From positions 62,001 to 126,000 of the forward strand of contig JADLFE010000004.1 in the NCBI GenBank assembly GCA_020845755.1: a stretch of 64,000 nucleotides of DNA. The letters are read 5' to 3'. Positions 44,103-53,326 of this stretch are shown one piece after another (position 1 is the first letter of the stretch; each line of letters opens with the position of its first letter). This DNA is from Phycisphaerales bacterium (GTDB lineage: Bacteria; Planctomycetota; Phycisphaerae; Phycisphaerales; UBA1924). The notes below the pieces were generated by a model, which saw only the letters and a program-made list of their open reading frames with translations, searched no databases and had not been told where the DNA came from. A program made the translations under genes and the position numbers.

Positions 44103-44475
44103 TTCTCCTCGGATATTCGCGCTCAATTTGTGCATATCTTCTCCGCCACGTTCAGGTCCATTTCTGAATGCCGGATGTCTTTGTGTGGCTTGAGGCGCCG
44201 ACCAGCACAGGCTCGCCATCGGTTGGATGCACGCCGTGATCGCGCCTGATCACATGCCCGCCGTTGCCCGCAGGTCGCCTTCGCTTCCAAATGCAATCAC
44301 GGATCGCCGGACAGATGTCATGCGCCGGCCGGCGCGCCGGCGCCCGGAGACGCTCGCGATTCTGGCACTGGGCCACTTCGTAGCAATCCCCGTTGATCCT
44401 GTGAGTCCCTTGAGCATCGCCTCGTGGGCGTCGTCCCACCCACCGCCGAGGACACCCACCCGCCAGTCCTGCCAA
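44103..44475. other. intergenic region between hydrogenase promoter and tRNA-Met
   Basis: 373 bases without a credible gene. It holds two overlapping 14-base perfect palindromes, GCGCCGGCCGGCGC (44322-44335) and GCCGGCGCGCCGGC (44328-44341), which could form a GC-rich hairpin between the tRNA and the hydrogenase promoter. No T-run follows on either strand. Nothing else was recognised. Confidence 0.4.
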
Positions 44476-44547
44476 TGGGCCCGGCTGGATTCGAACCAGC
44501 GCACTACGAATTATGAGTTCGCTGCTCTACCGCTGAGCTACAGGCCC
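44476..44547 (-). tRNA. tRNA-Met (CAT), elongator type
   Basis: Full cloverleaf on the minus strand: acceptor GGGCCTG with CGGGCCC (one G-U), D-arm GCTC/GAGC, anticodon stem GCGAA/TTCGT with loop CTCATAA (anticodon CAT), T-arm GCTGG TTCGAAT CCAGC, discriminator A. It has a G1-C72 pair and lacks the three G-C pairs of initiator tRNA in the anticodon stem, so it is an elongator tRNA-Met (a tRNA-Ile2 with modified C34 cannot be excluded). The CCA end is not encoded. Confidence 0.93.
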
Positions 44548-44594
44548 GCTCGCGCACAACCGTAGCCCCCGATCGCCCCGCACGTCACCGCCGT

Positions 44595-45125
44595 TCACGC
44601 CTCGGGCGAGGCCTGCGACTCGATCTGTCCCGCGATCATGTCGCTGTACGATACCGCGATCGTTTCGCCCATCGCTGGCGCGAATGATCCACGCAGCGCC
44701 GCCACCGTCTCGTGACAACGCGCCACGTTGTTCGACGGCGAGACCAACGCCTCAAACTCGATGAACGAGCCGAGGTCCTCCACCGTGTCCAGGTGGATCC
44801 GCACCGATCCCAGCATCCACAACTCGCGCGTCTTCTTCACCACCACCCATACCGGCATCGGCGTCGCCCCGAACCGCTCCGACGCCTCGTTCTCCGAGTA
44901 GATCGTGAAGTGGCTTAGCCGCGGACGCGCCCGATTGTCGCGATCATAAAATACAAACTCCGTCGGCTCCCCCACGCACTCCCGCTTCTTCAGACGCCCA
45001 GCCGCCAGTTTGAAATAGGTATCCGTCTGCTCCAGCGTCGCGATCTTTGTCGCCTTCAGCGCGTGACAGATCGAACGTGCCAGAGGCAGGTCGCGGAGTT
45101 CGGCCTTGATTTCGACGTTGTGCAT
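44595..45125 (-). CDS. CYTH domain protein (CyaB/thiamine-triphosphatase-like)
   Basis: 176 residues spanning one CYTH fold, a tunnel-shaped barrel that binds triphosphates. The N-terminal NVEIKAEL is the family entry motif; TDTYFKLAAGRLKKRE, RPRLSHFTIY, VVVKKTRELWML, VRIHLDTVEDLGSFIEFEA follow the order seen in CyaB-type class IV adenylate cyclases and related phosphatases. The gene ends 48 bases from the tRNA, same strand. Whether it makes cAMP or hydrolyses triphosphates cannot be decided. Confidence 0.85.
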   Translation of the reverse strand: MHNVEIKAELRDLPLARSICHALKATKIATLEQTDTYFKLAAGRLKKRECVGEPTEFVFYDRDNRARPRLSHFTIYSENEASERFGATPMPVWVVVKKTRELWMLGSVRIHLDTVEDLGSFIEFEALVSPSNNVARCHETVAALRGSFAPAMGETIAVSYSDMIAGQIESQASPEA

Positions 45126-45256
45126 CCGCTGAACTCTCCCCGGACCAAACCCCCATCACTCGCGTCCTAAAACATCGACCACCCAAGGGGGGGTCGTTCA
45201 CGGATTTCCGTCGGACCACCCGCGGCCGGGCCGCCCGATTCGCTAAACTACAGGAC

Positions 45257-45778
45257 ATGCCCAACAAGACGCAGGATCACACGCCGATCGAGGTCGTCAC
45301 GACGCTCTCTCGCCACCGCACCGAGCCCTCGGTCTACGAGAGCACCATCCCCTACGAGCAATCTCGCATCCGCGCCGCCGCCATCTATTGCTCCGACGGC
45401 CGAATCGGTGAACACTTCGACGATTTCCTCCAGCAGGGCCTCGGCCTCCCCCGCTACGACCGCGTCGCCCTCCCCGGCGGACCCGCGTGCCTGGCCGGCC
45501 ACCCGCAGGCCCACCTCGAAGAGCAGGGTGTCGTCGACGAACTCCACTTCCTCGTCGAAGTCCACGGCCTCAAACGCGTGGTGCTCATCGCCCACGACTC
45601 CTGCGCCTTCTACTCCGCTCGCCTCGACCTCCGAGACCGACGACTCGAGCTCGTTCAACGCGCCGACCTCGTTCGTGCCGCCGCTGTCGTCAGACGCGTC
45701 ACCGGCATCGATACCGTCGAAGGCTACTTCGCCCGGCTCAACGATGGCAGGATCCGCTTCGAGGGAGTCGAAGTCTGA
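45257..45778 (+). CDS. beta-carbonic-anhydrase-like protein
   Basis: 173 residues. AIYCSDGRIGEHFDDFL carries the Cys-x-Asp-x-Arg signature of beta-carbonic anhydrases, and VVLIAHDSCAFY has the His-x-x-Cys pair, so the three zinc ligands and the Asp-Arg dyad are all in place. The segments between differ from classical enzymes, and the protein is short, with about 45 residues after the last ligand. It may be a divergent anhydrase or a zinc protein of another function. A TAAACT -10-like box ends only seven bases before the ATG, so the transcript may have almost no leader. Confidence 0.6.
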   Translation: MPNKTQDHTPIEVVTTLSRHRTEPSVYESTIPYEQSRIRAAAIYCSDGRIGEHFDDFLQQGLGLPRYDRVALPGGPACLAGHPQAHLEEQGVVDELHFLVEVHGLKRVVLIAHDSCAFYSARLDLRDRRLELVQRADLVRAAAVVRRVTGIDTVEGYFARLNDGRIRFEGVEV

Positions 45779-45911
45779 CCGCACGCGCCCCCGCCCCCAT
45801 GGGCACTCCCATCGTCGCCCCACGCACCAGAACCCCGACAAGCCGACCTCCACACCTGGCCCGCACGACCACGACCCGACCACCCCGTGCCATTCTCCTA
45901 CCATCCTCGCC

Positions 45912-46328
45912 ATGGCTAAACACCACGCCGTCAAGGACGAACACCTCGACTCACGCCTCCGCTGCCCCTTCGACGCTCGACTCATGGAAAAGATCGCGAT
46001 CGGCGACTTCACCATCGACCGCTGCGCAGGCTGTGGTGGGATGTGGTTCGACGCCCGCGAACTCCACAAGGTCCTCACCAGCAAGCACGGCGTGGACAAA
46101 CTCGACATCGGCGCCGTCGTCAAGTCCAATGCCGCCGGCTCGCTCGGCGAACTCCATTGCCCACGCGACAAGTCCCCGCTCATCACCACCACCGACTCGA
46201 CACAATCGCACATCCACATGGATGCCTGCACCGTCTGCGGCGGGGTGTTCCTCAACGCCGGTGAACTCCAGGACCTCTCTGAGGTCACGCTGAAAGAACG
46301 CTTGCGCTCGCTCTTCAATCGGTCGTGA
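45912..46328 (+). CDS. zinc-ribbon protein with two TFIIB-like fingers
   Basis: 138 residues with two zf-TFIIB type motifs: CPFDARLM...CAGCGGMWFDARELHKVL and, after a short linker, CPRDKSPL...CTVCGGVFLNAGELQDLS. Each has the C-x2-3-C / C-x2-C-GG-x-[WF] pattern of this family of small bacterial metal-binding proteins of unknown role. The ATG at 45912 starts the domain; the open frame upstream overlaps the carbonic-anhydrase-like gene in another frame and is not coding. The gap to the preceding gene is 133 bases. Confidence 0.8.
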   Translation: MAKHHAVKDEHLDSRLRCPFDARLMEKIAIGDFTIDRCAGCGGMWFDARELHKVLTSKHGVDKLDIGAVVKSNAAGSLGELHCPRDKSPLITTTDSTQSHIHMDACTVCGGVFLNAGELQDLSEVTLKERLRSLFNRS

Positions 46329-46361
46329 TCACGCACGGGCATCGCGACTTTTCGAAGCGGA

Positions 46362-48188
46362 TCACGCCCGTTCGCTCCTCGTCCATGGCGCGATCAGGTC
46401 CGCGCAACGCGGCGTCGCTTCGCCCGGATTCGCCAGCAGGCCCTCGATCGCATCGACCACGCGCGGACGCATCGACTCGCGGAACGCGATCGGCTCCGTC
46501 GCCGCCGCGTGAATGATGTCCCGTAACGACTGCTCGCTGGTCGCCAGCGGCAGGCCGAACCGCTCGAGGAACACCAGGCGATCGATCGTGCGGAGTTCAC
46601 CCAGCGCGGCGGTGATCACGGGCGTGCCGACCAGCAGTGATTCGAGGTTGGTCGTCGAGTGAAACGTGATCGTTGCGTCGCCGGCGAGCAGGAGATCGTG
46701 CAACGCGGGCGATGAACCGGATACCACGCGGATCCGCTCTCGCTCCTGTTCGTCCCGTGCCGAGTACACCGACGCGTCCTCTCGTGGGTGCGTCTTGACG
46801 ATCAGCATCGCGTCGCGCGTGGCGAGCACGGCATCACGGATCGCGGGATACTGCGGCGCCGAAGTCTCTTGGGCCGTCAACACCAGCCACGGACGATCGA
46901 GCGGCAGGCCAATCTCTCTCGCGATGTTCCGCCGGGCTTCGTGGCGCCGCGAGGTGGAATGATCGCGCCGAGCCAGCTCGTCCCACGCGGGATTTCCCGC
47001 GGAATACACGCGACCCGGCTCGATCGCCGCGCAGGGCGTGGACACCGGCGCCGACTTGGCCAGGATGACGCGGCGCTGGTCATCGCCCCAGGCGCCGATC
47101 GCGTCGATCTGGTCGTACGACCCGTCATCGAATCGACGCTCCGGTGCATCGGTGATGTGCCCGTGGATGAGGATCGAGGCTCTGGCGCCGGCGCTTCGGG
47201 CTCCGAGCGTGAGCGCGACGTCGCAGGTCCGGCGCATCCGCGCGCCGACAATCGCACGCACTCCGTAGTCGCGCACCACCCGCTCGCCCGCTCGCCAGAA
47301 TTGCAGCGCCCTCGGGAGATACTCCATCGCCATGTGCCGCAGATCCTGACGCGCGAGCAGCCAAAGGTCGATCGGCCCCTCGCGAAGCGCCTTGGCGATG
47401 TCGCGCTCTCGATCCTGCCATGCTTCCTCGACTCGCGCTCGCTCTTGCAGGCCAGATTCTGCCAAATCGGATTCGAGCAGGTCGACAAAGCGGAGCCGCG
47501 TCACGTCGGCGGGAATCCGCTTGGCGTTCGACCACGCGCCGGACTCACCGGGAAGCACAACGCCCACACGCTGCCCACGCCGGACAAGTTCCGCCATCAC
47601 AGGGATCATGGGGTTGAGGTAGTTGTCCATCGACGCGACGAAGAGCACGTCGATCCGATGCCTCGGCAGGGCGCGGGGCGTGCCGCCAAGTTCGATCTCA
47701 AACACCGGAAATCCGGGCGCGGCACTGATCGACGCCTGCTTGCCCGCCATCGCGGCGATCATGCCGGAGCGCTCGCCGTCCATCTCGACCTTCGCGCCCA
47801 GCGACTCCCACAGCGAGATCGCGTGATACTCGCCGAGTTGAAGATCATCGAGCGCGAATCGCACGCGTGCGCCCGCGGGCACGCCCCGCGCTTTGATCCA
47901 AGCCATCGCTCCCGCGTGGGCCCGCAGCGCCTTGCGGACATGCTCGTGCAATCCCGCGTTGAATCCCGCCGCCTTGTGAACCACGCACGACGCCAGATCA
48001 GCGCCCGCATCACCCGCGAGCGGCCCGACCCACGCGCGGGCCAGCTTTTCCGCTATATCCGCAGCACGGCGCTCGTCCACGCTCGCGGCGCGGATCAGCG
48101 CGCGCAGCTCCTCGCGCTCGCCGGCCCCGAATTGAATGACCGCGCCGGACACATTCGCGCTCGCGCTGGCGGTGGAACCGATCGACAT
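46362..48188 (-). CDS. putative GT-B glycosyltransferase / capsule-type polysaccharide protein
   Basis: 608 residues, last gene of a four-gene surface-sugar cluster. The ATG at 48188 is set by GGAG six bases upstream; a second ATG three bases earlier and a TTG at 48206 are less well placed. The C-terminal half reads like a GT-B fold: DVLFVASMDNYLNPM, RPWLVLTAQETSAPQYP, AMLIVKTHPREDASVY, GDATITFHSTTNLESLLVGTPVI. The last three resemble capsule and CDP-glycerol transferase families. Following a CMP-sugar synthase and a NeuB enzyme, it may transfer a nonulosonic acid. The N-terminal 180 residues are not recognised. Confidence 0.55.
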   Translation of the reverse strand: MSIGSTASASANVSGAVIQFGAGEREELRALIRAASVDERRAADIAEKLARAWVGPLAGDAGADLASCVVHKAAGFNAGLHEHVRKALRAHAGAMAWIKARGVPAGARVRFALDDLQLGEYHAISLWESLGAKVEMDGERSGMIAAMAGKQASISAAPGFPVFEIELGGTPRALPRHRIDVLFVASMDNYLNPMIPVMAELVRRGQRVGVVLPGESGAWSNAKRIPADVTRLRFVDLLESDLAESGLQERARVEEAWQDRERDIAKALREGPIDLWLLARQDLRHMAMEYLPRALQFWRAGERVVRDYGVRAIVGARMRRTCDVALTLGARSAGARASILIHGHITDAPERRFDDGSYDQIDAIGAWGDDQRRVILAKSAPVSTPCAAIEPGRVYSAGNPAWDELARRDHSTSRRHEARRNIAREIGLPLDRPWLVLTAQETSAPQYPAIRDAVLATRDAMLIVKTHPREDASVYSARDEQERERIRVVSGSSPALHDLLLAGDATITFHSTTNLESLLVGTPVITAALGELRTIDRLVFLERFGLPLATSEQSLRDIIHAAATEPIAFRESMRPRVVDAIEGLLANPGEATPRCADLIAPWTRSERA

Positions 48189-48238
48189 CATGCTCTCCGC
48201 CGGCAATCCGCGCGGCCCGCCCCGCGAACCGATCTCGT

Positions 48239-49156
48239 TCAGCCCGCCTTGGCCACGTTCTGGAACGCGACGTCGCGCCGCAGGCGCTTCATCACCGGGA
48301 TTTCGCTCTCATAGACACGCTTCACACCGTCGCCCATCGCCGTCTCGACGACGCGGATGTCGCGGACCATGCGCGAGAATCCGCCGGGCTCGACGCTGGC
48401 GGCGTGATCGCTCCCCCACATCGCGCGGTCGAGCGTCAGGTGACGCTCGATGAAGCACGCGCCGAGCGTGGCGGCCGCGACCGTCGTCTGCAGGCCTGAC
48501 TCGTGTCCGGAGTACCCGATCGGCACGTTGAACTCGCGTGCCAGCGTGTACATCGCGGAGAGGTTCAGTTCCGCGGGCGGGCACGGATACGTGCTCGTGC
48601 AATGCAGCAGCACCAGCCTCGTCGGGTCCAGCAGCTTCACGGCGTGCCAGATCTGCTCGATCGTCGACATGCCCGTTGAGAGCACGACCGGACGCCCCGT
48701 CGCGCGGGCGCGGATCAGTAGTTCATCCTCCGTCAGGCACGCCGACGGGATCTTGAGGCACGGCGAATTGAACTGCTCCAGGAACGCGATCGACGGAACG
48801 TCCCACGCCGACGCAAACCACGCGATCCCCTTCTCGGCGCAATAGCGATCGATCGCGGTAAACGCGTCGACGCCGAATTCCATGCGCCGCCGGTATTCCA
48901 TGTACGTCATCATGCCCCAGGGCGTCTCGCGCATCACGTCGCGCATCGCCGGCGGCACGCACAACTCGGGCGTCCGCTTCTGGAACTTCACCGCGTCGCA
49001 GCCGGCCAGCGACGCCGCGTCGATCAACTTCTTGGCGAGGTTCACGTCGCCGTTGTGGTTGATGCCGATCTCGGCGGCGATGTACGCCGGCTGGTCGTGC
49101 CCGACCTTGCGTTCACCGAGCATCACAAAACCGGGGTTGTGGAGACGGGTCTTCAT
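48239..49156 (-). CDS. neuB: NeuB-family nonulosonic acid synthase (sialic-acid-like)
   Basis: 305 residues. NeuB enzymes condense phosphoenolpyruvate with an N-acetyl hexosamine to give sialic, legionaminic or pseudaminic acid. The family barrel is complete: YIAAEIGINHNGDVNLAKKLI, AVKFQKRTPE, VVLSTGMSTIEQI, LLHCTSTYPCP, IGYSGHESGLQTT and FIERHLTLDRAMWGSDHAAS. The protein stops about 45 residues after the barrel, so the C-terminal antifreeze-like (SAF) domain that completes the active site in the neighbouring subunit of most NeuB proteins is missing. GGAGG lies eight bases upstream of the ATG. The gene sits two bases after the cytidylyltransferase stop. Confidence 0.88.
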   Translation of the reverse strand: MKTRLHNPGFVMLGERKVGHDQPAYIAAEIGINHNGDVNLAKKLIDAASLAGCDAVKFQKRTPELCVPPAMRDVMRETPWGMMTYMEYRRRMEFGVDAFTAIDRYCAEKGIAWFASAWDVPSIAFLEQFNSPCLKIPSACLTEDELLIRARATGRPVVLSTGMSTIEQIWHAVKLLDPTRLVLLHCTSTYPCPPAELNLSAMYTLAREFNVPIGYSGHESGLQTTVAAATLGACFIERHLTLDRAMWGSDHAASVEPGGFSRMVRDIRVVETAMGDGVKRVYESEIPVMKRLRRDVAFQNVAKAG

Positions 49157-49159
49157 GAT

Positions 49160-49912
49160 TCAGGCCTCCGCCCGGCGCGCGGGCAACGAATGCGTGGGGT
49201 GCAGGGTCGAGTTCGGGTGGCTGCGGGCGAACACACGGCCGACCGCCTCGCAGATCTCAAAGTCCTCGGGTGTATCGATCTGGAACGAACGCACCTGGTC
49301 CATCTCGTAGAGAGCGATCTTGCCGAACAGGCGGCAATCGTGCTCGAGGAGCCCGCCGGTACGCATCACATAGATCGAGCCATTCTCTCGGAAACGCGGC
49401 TCAAGGTCCTGGCGGCGCGGGCGCCTGAGCGGGTCATAGTCGATTGCCACGCCGCTCCCGCCGCGGATCGCCCAGTGGAAATCGTGCGATGCGCACACGG
49501 AGACGAGCGAGTCGGCTCGCTCACGCTTGAACTGCTGGACCGCCTTTTCGACGTCGTCGCAGGCGCGGATCGGGCTGGTCGCCTGCAGGAACACGATCGT
49601 CTCCGGCGCCATCGCGCCCGGCGGCGTGATCGTGTTCACCGCGTGGATCAACGCCGATTCGGAACTGGCCGTGTCGCCGCTCAGAGCCGGCGGCCTGTGC
49701 ACGACGCTCGCGCCCGCCGACTCGGAGATCCTCGCAATCTCCGCGTCGTCCGTCGAGACAAAGACGCAATCGATCGATCGGGCCGCCAGCGCGTGCTCGA
49801 TCGAGTGAACCACCAGCGGCTTGCCCAGGAAATCCCTCGCGTTCTTTCGCGGAACGCCCTTGGAACCTCCCCGCGCGGGGATGATCGCGATGGTGCGAAG
49901 CGCCTTGTTCAC
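49160..49912 (-). CDS. neuA: acylneuraminate cytidylyltransferase family protein
   Basis: 250 residues from a GTG at 49912 that has GGAGGG upstream and overlaps the methyltransferase stop (GTGA). It activates nonulosonic acids to CMP-sugars. IAIIPARGGSKGVPRKNARDF holds the CTP-binding loop, followed by VFVSTDDAEIA, FLQATSPIRACDDVE and the ENGSIYVMR block with QIDTPEDFEICEA near the end. The longer reading to 50065 would overlap the methyltransferase gene and is rejected. The product would be the donor for the transferase at 46362. Confidence 0.88.
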   Translation of the reverse strand: MNKALRTIAIIPARGGSKGVPRKNARDFLGKPLVVHSIEHALAARSIDCVFVSTDDAEIARISESAGASVVHRPPALSGDTASSESALIHAVNTITPPGAMAPETIVFLQATSPIRACDDVEKAVQQFKRERADSLVSVCASHDFHWAIRGGSGVAIDYDPLRRPRRQDLEPRFRENGSIYVMRTGGLLEHDCRLFGKIALYEMDQVRSFQIDTPEDFEICEAVGRVFARSHPNSTLHPTHSLPARRAEA

Positions 49913-50523
49913 GAGCGCCCTCCGCCCGACAGCGTGTCGTGCCACGCCTCGATGTAGAGCGAATCGTGCGGATGGCGGTCGAACGCGTCCGTACGCAGTT
50001 CGGGGAGCAGGCTCGCCTGGAACTTGCTCCGCGCGACCTGGTTGAAGCCGTGCTTGTTCAGCCAATACGTCATGTACGGCTCGTCAAAGCAGTGAACATG
50101 CCCGTTGCCGACCGCCGAGATCGAATAGAACCACGACGCGAGCAGGCCGCCGATCGGCGCCTCGCGGTCGCGCACCGTGACCTCGGATTTGTCGAAGAAC
50201 GAGCGATCGCCGGCGCTATAGGCCTTGATGGCGAGCGTGATGTCGGGGACCGCGATGCGCAGGATGCCGCCCGAAAAGCCGTTCTCCGTGCGACGCCCGG
50301 GCTTGAGCACGCGCCGGAACTCGTCCATGACAAAGCCGAGTTTCTGCGGCAGGATGTGCTCGAGCGTGTGCGACGTGAAGACCACGTCGACCGAGCCATC
50401 TGCAAACGGCAGGCGCTGCGACGAGATATCCAGAACCAGGTCCGCGCTGTCGCGCAGGTCCACGATCGTCCAGCCCGGAAGCCTGGGGTGTCCCTTCCCG
50501 CCGCCAACGTTGATCTTCGCCAA
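49909..50523 (-). CDS. SAM-dependent methyltransferase of surface-sugar cluster
   Basis: 204 residues, class I fold: KINVGGGKGHPRLPGW (motif I with a GGG form), ADLVLDISSQRLPFADGSVDVVFTSHTLEHI (strand 2 to motif IV) and EFRRVLKPG. The acceptor is probably a sugar, judging from the cluster, but that is inference. It is the first gene of the group and overlaps the cytidylyltransferase (GTGA at 49909-49912). Confidence 0.82.
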   Translation of the reverse strand: MAKINVGGGKGHPRLPGWTIVDLRDSADLVLDISSQRLPFADGSVDVVFTSHTLEHILPQKLGFVMDEFRRVLKPGRRTENGFSGGILRIAVPDITLAIKAYSAGDRSFFDKSEVTVRDREAPIGGLLASWFYSISAVGNGHVHCFDEPYMTYWLNKHGFNQVARSKFQASLLPELRTDAFDRHPHDSLYIEAWHDTLSGGGRS

Positions 50524-50583
50524 GAGTCCTTCCTCCGGCCATGCCAGCCTGGGGTAAACCCCGGCGTGTGCCTGTGGCCGAGA

Positions 50584-50614
50584 GGTATATCGGCGAGGGG
50601 GGATTATCGGTCAA
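50584..50614 (-). promoter_or_regulatory. candidate promoter of surface-sugar cluster
   Basis: Minus strand TTGACC (50614-50609) and TATACC (50589-50584) with a 19-base spacer; GATATA two bases earlier would give a spacer of 17. A transcript start near 50577 would leave a 54-base leader to the ATG at 50523. The rest of the space 50524-50815 shows nothing else. Confidence 0.4.
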
Positions 50615-50815
50615 GGAAATTCGTCACAGACGCTACAGATAGAACCGGTCCAGGGTGACTCCCACCACCCCGGCCCCGGCGGTGGCTGGAATTACGTCGT
50701 CGGATCAATATCGCGCCTATGGACTCCGAACCTCACGATTCCGCGAGTATGGTCCTGGTCAAAGTCCCGTGGCAGACAACGCATCGGACCTGCATCAGGC
50801 CCCGAGGGCTCGCTC

Positions 50816-52753
50816 TCAAAGTTCGTCCCGCAGGTCCGTCGCCGCCTTGTCGCGGGCCTGGCGTTCCATCCGCTTGCGCATGGCCTCGTCGAGGACTTTC
50901 TTGCGCAGGCGGATCGACTTGGGCGTGATCTCGACCAGTTCGTCGTCCTCGATGTACTCGATCGCCGCCTCCAGGCTCAACTTGCGCGGCGCCTTGAGCA
51001 CCACGGTCGCTTCCTTGCTGGTCGCACGCATGTTGGTCAGGTGCTTCAGGCGCGTAATGTTCACCACAAGGTCGTTGTCGCGATTGTGCTCGCCCACGAT
51101 CTGCCCGGCATACACCCGATCGCCCGGCTCCACGAACAGGATGCCGCGCTCGGCCATCAGTTCGCACGCGTGCGTCGTCACCGGGTTGGTCTCCAGCGAG
51201 ATCAGCACGCCCTGGATGCGGTGCTGCACCTCGCCCGACACCGGCAGGAAGCGCAGAAAGCTGTGGTGCATGATCGCCTGGCCTTGCGTCGCCGTCAGGA
51301 TGCGCGAGCGGAGGCCGATGAGCGCTCGGCTCGGGATGTGGAACACCAGGTGGCTGACCGTCGAGCCGCGATGGTCCATCTTGACCATCTCGCCGCGCCG
51401 TCCGCCGACCAGTTCCATCACCGGGCCGACGTGCTCGTTGGGCACGTCGATCACAAGTTCTTCGATCGGCTCGTGGTCCACGCCGTCGACCTTTTTGATG
51501 ATGACCTCGGGCTTGCCGACCGAAAGCTCGAACCCCTCGCGGCGCATCGTCTCGATGAGGATGCCAAGCGACAGCACGCCGCGCCCGGACACCAGGAACT
51601 CGTCCGCGGACTTGCCCTGATCGACGCGCATCGCGACATTGGTCTGCAACTCTCGATCCAGCCGCTCCCTGATCTGGCGGCTGGTGACGTATTTCCCATC
51701 CTCGCCTCCGAACGGCGAGTCGTTGATGCGGAACAGCATCGTCATCGTCGGCTCGTCGACCTTCACGGTCGGGAGCGCCACGGCGTTCTCCGGATCGGCG
51801 ATGGTGTCGCCGATGTCCACGCTCGTCAGCCCCACCATGCCGCACAGATCTCCCGCCACGATCTCCGAAACCTCGGCCCGGCGCAGCCCGCTGAACTGCT
51901 GGAGTTTCAGCACGCGGCTGTCGACCCGCTTGCCGTCGCGCTTCAGCACCGCGACTTGCTGCCCCGCCTTCAGCCGACCCGCAAACACACGCCCGATGCC
52001 GATTCGCCCGACATAATCGTTGTAGTCCAGCGTTGTCACCAGCGCCTGCAGCGGCGCCTCGGCGTCGCACACCGGCGCCGGCACGTGCTTGATGATCGCG
52101 TCGAACACCGCCAGCACATCCTTGGGGCGTTCCTTCCCCTCGGGGATCGGCCACTCCGCCGCAGCCCAGCCGTCGCGCCCAGAGGCGTAAATGCACGGAA
52201 AGTCAAGCGCGTGGTCGTCCGCGCCGAGTTCAACCAGGAGATCAAACACCTCGTTGTGAACCTCGTGCGGACGCCCATCGGGACGATCCACCTTGTTTAT
52301 CACGACCACCGGCTTCAGGCCAGCCTCCAACGCCTTGCCCAGCACGAACTTCGTCTGCGGCATCGGGCCGTCGAAACTGTCGACCAGCAACAGACACCCG
52401 TCCGCCATCCGCAGCACGCGCTCGACCTCGCCTCCAAAGTCCGCGTGCCCGGGCGTATCGATGATGTTGATGCGATAGTCGATCCCGTCCGGCGAGTGGA
52501 ATGTCACCGCGCAGTTCTTCGAAAGGATCGTGATGCCGCGCTCACGCTCGAGCGGGTTGGAATCCATGATCAGGCCGTGCTGCCCGCCCTCGAGTTTCTC
52601 GAGTTCGCCGGCGCGGAACATGCCGGACTGCTTGAGAAGTTGGTCGACCAGCGTCGTCTTGCCGTGGTCGACGTGGGCGATGATCGCGACATTGCGGATA
52701 CCGGTCGCAGCGGGGAGCGCGGGCTTGGTCGTTTGCGAGGAGACAGCGGACAT
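50816..52753 (-). CDS. typA: ribosome-associated GTPase TypA/BipA
   Basis: 645-residue translational GTPase of the EF-G group. The ATG at 52753 starts a short leader and then [20 protein letters not shown] (G1 loop); G2/G3 motifs are RERGITIL and [13 protein letters not shown]4 is VINKVDRPD. Domain V-like and BipA-specific sequences fill the C-terminal part ([43 protein letters not shown]). It associates with ribosomes under stress or cold. The longer frame reaching 52855 is not supported by a ribosome site. Confidence 0.95.
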   Translation of the reverse strand: MSAVSSQTTKPALPAATGIRNVAIIAHVDHGKTTLVDQLLKQSGMFRAGELEKLEGGQHGLIMDSNPLERERGITILSKNCAVTFHSPDGIDYRINIIDTPGHADFGGEVERVLRMADGCLLLVDSFDGPMPQTKFVLGKALEAGLKPVVVINKVDRPDGRPHEVHNEVFDLLVELGADDHALDFPCIYASGRDGWAAAEWPIPEGKERPKDVLAVFDAIIKHVPAPVCDAEAPLQALVTTLDYNDYVGRIGIGRVFAGRLKAGQQVAVLKRDGKRVDSRVLKLQQFSGLRRAEVSEIVAGDLCGMVGLTSVDIGDTIADPENAVALPTVKVDEPTMTMLFRINDSPFGGEDGKYVTSRQIRERLDRELQTNVAMRVDQGKSADEFLVSGRGVLSLGILIETMRREGFELSVGKPEVIIKKVDGVDHEPIEELVIDVPNEHVGPVMELVGGRRGEMVKMDHRGSTVSHLVFHIPSRALIGLRSRILTATQGQAIMHHSFLRFLPVSGEVQHRIQGVLISLETNPVTTHACELMAERGILFVEPGDRVYAGQIVGEHNRDNDLVVNITRLKHLTNMRATSKEATVVLKAPRKLSLEAAIEYIEDDELVEITPKSIRLRKKVLDEAMRKRMERQARDKAATDLRDEL

Positions 52754-53326
52754 GCTTGAAAACACTCCGATCGCGGCGGCCGAGGGTGCCGGGCCGCTGG
52801 GCGAATGGGCGGGTTGAACAACAACGCCCGCGGACCAACACGCCGCGGGCTCCACATCATTCTAGGCAGGCACGCGGCAAGACCCGCCGCAACACGGTGC
52901 AGAACCGTGTGCGAGGAACCGGTGATCAGCGAGACAGCGCCACAACGAGACCGCGAAGCAGCAAGAGAGCCTGACAAGGAAATACCAAACCATGAAGGGT
53001 CGCAGTCTTCGCACTCGACCACGTGACCATGTGGCCACCCGCCCACCTGACCATCTCCTCTCGCCCCCTCGGCATCTGCGCTGTGGTGCTTCGCCCTTTC
53101 GCCCCCCCGCCTCTCACACTCGCTACAGCCCTCACACTCCCTGCCGACACGCCCTAATCTCGACTGTTTCCTTTGCGACAACGCAAGTGCGTGGCATGTT
53201 CTCCCCGGCGGGCCGCTTACCCGCCGACAACTTCCGGTTCAGTGCGAGTCAAGGCATCCACACGACGGCACACGCCGCCCGCGATGTCCCTCCGCCCTGG
53301 CCCGGGACGCAAAGGAGGAATGAGAC
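52754..53326. other. intergenic region between typA and the PEP-CTERM-like gene
   Basis: 573 bases without a supported gene. Upstream of typA there are two hairpins: GCCCGCGG (52826-52833) with CCGCGGGC (52843-52850), loop of nine bases, and ACACGGT with ACCGTGT near 52891-52910. The first would lie in the typA leader and could affect its expression. No T-run or clear promoter was recognised. Confidence 0.4.

Noticed and set aside
44322..44341. Overlapping GC palindromes as a terminator for the tRNA or hydrogenase region
   Set aside because: No T-run follows on either strand, and short GC palindromes are common in DNA of this composition.
44227..44565. 112-codon open frame on the + strand covering the tRNA-Met
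   Set aside because: The final part (WARLDSNQRTTNYEFAALP) is the well-known false translation of the antisense of a tRNA; no ribosome site and no family match.
52826..52850. Hairpin in the typA leader as an intrinsic terminator or attenuator
   Set aside because: The downstream bases on the minus strand (GTTGTTGTTC) are only partly T-rich; left as an unexplained leader structure.
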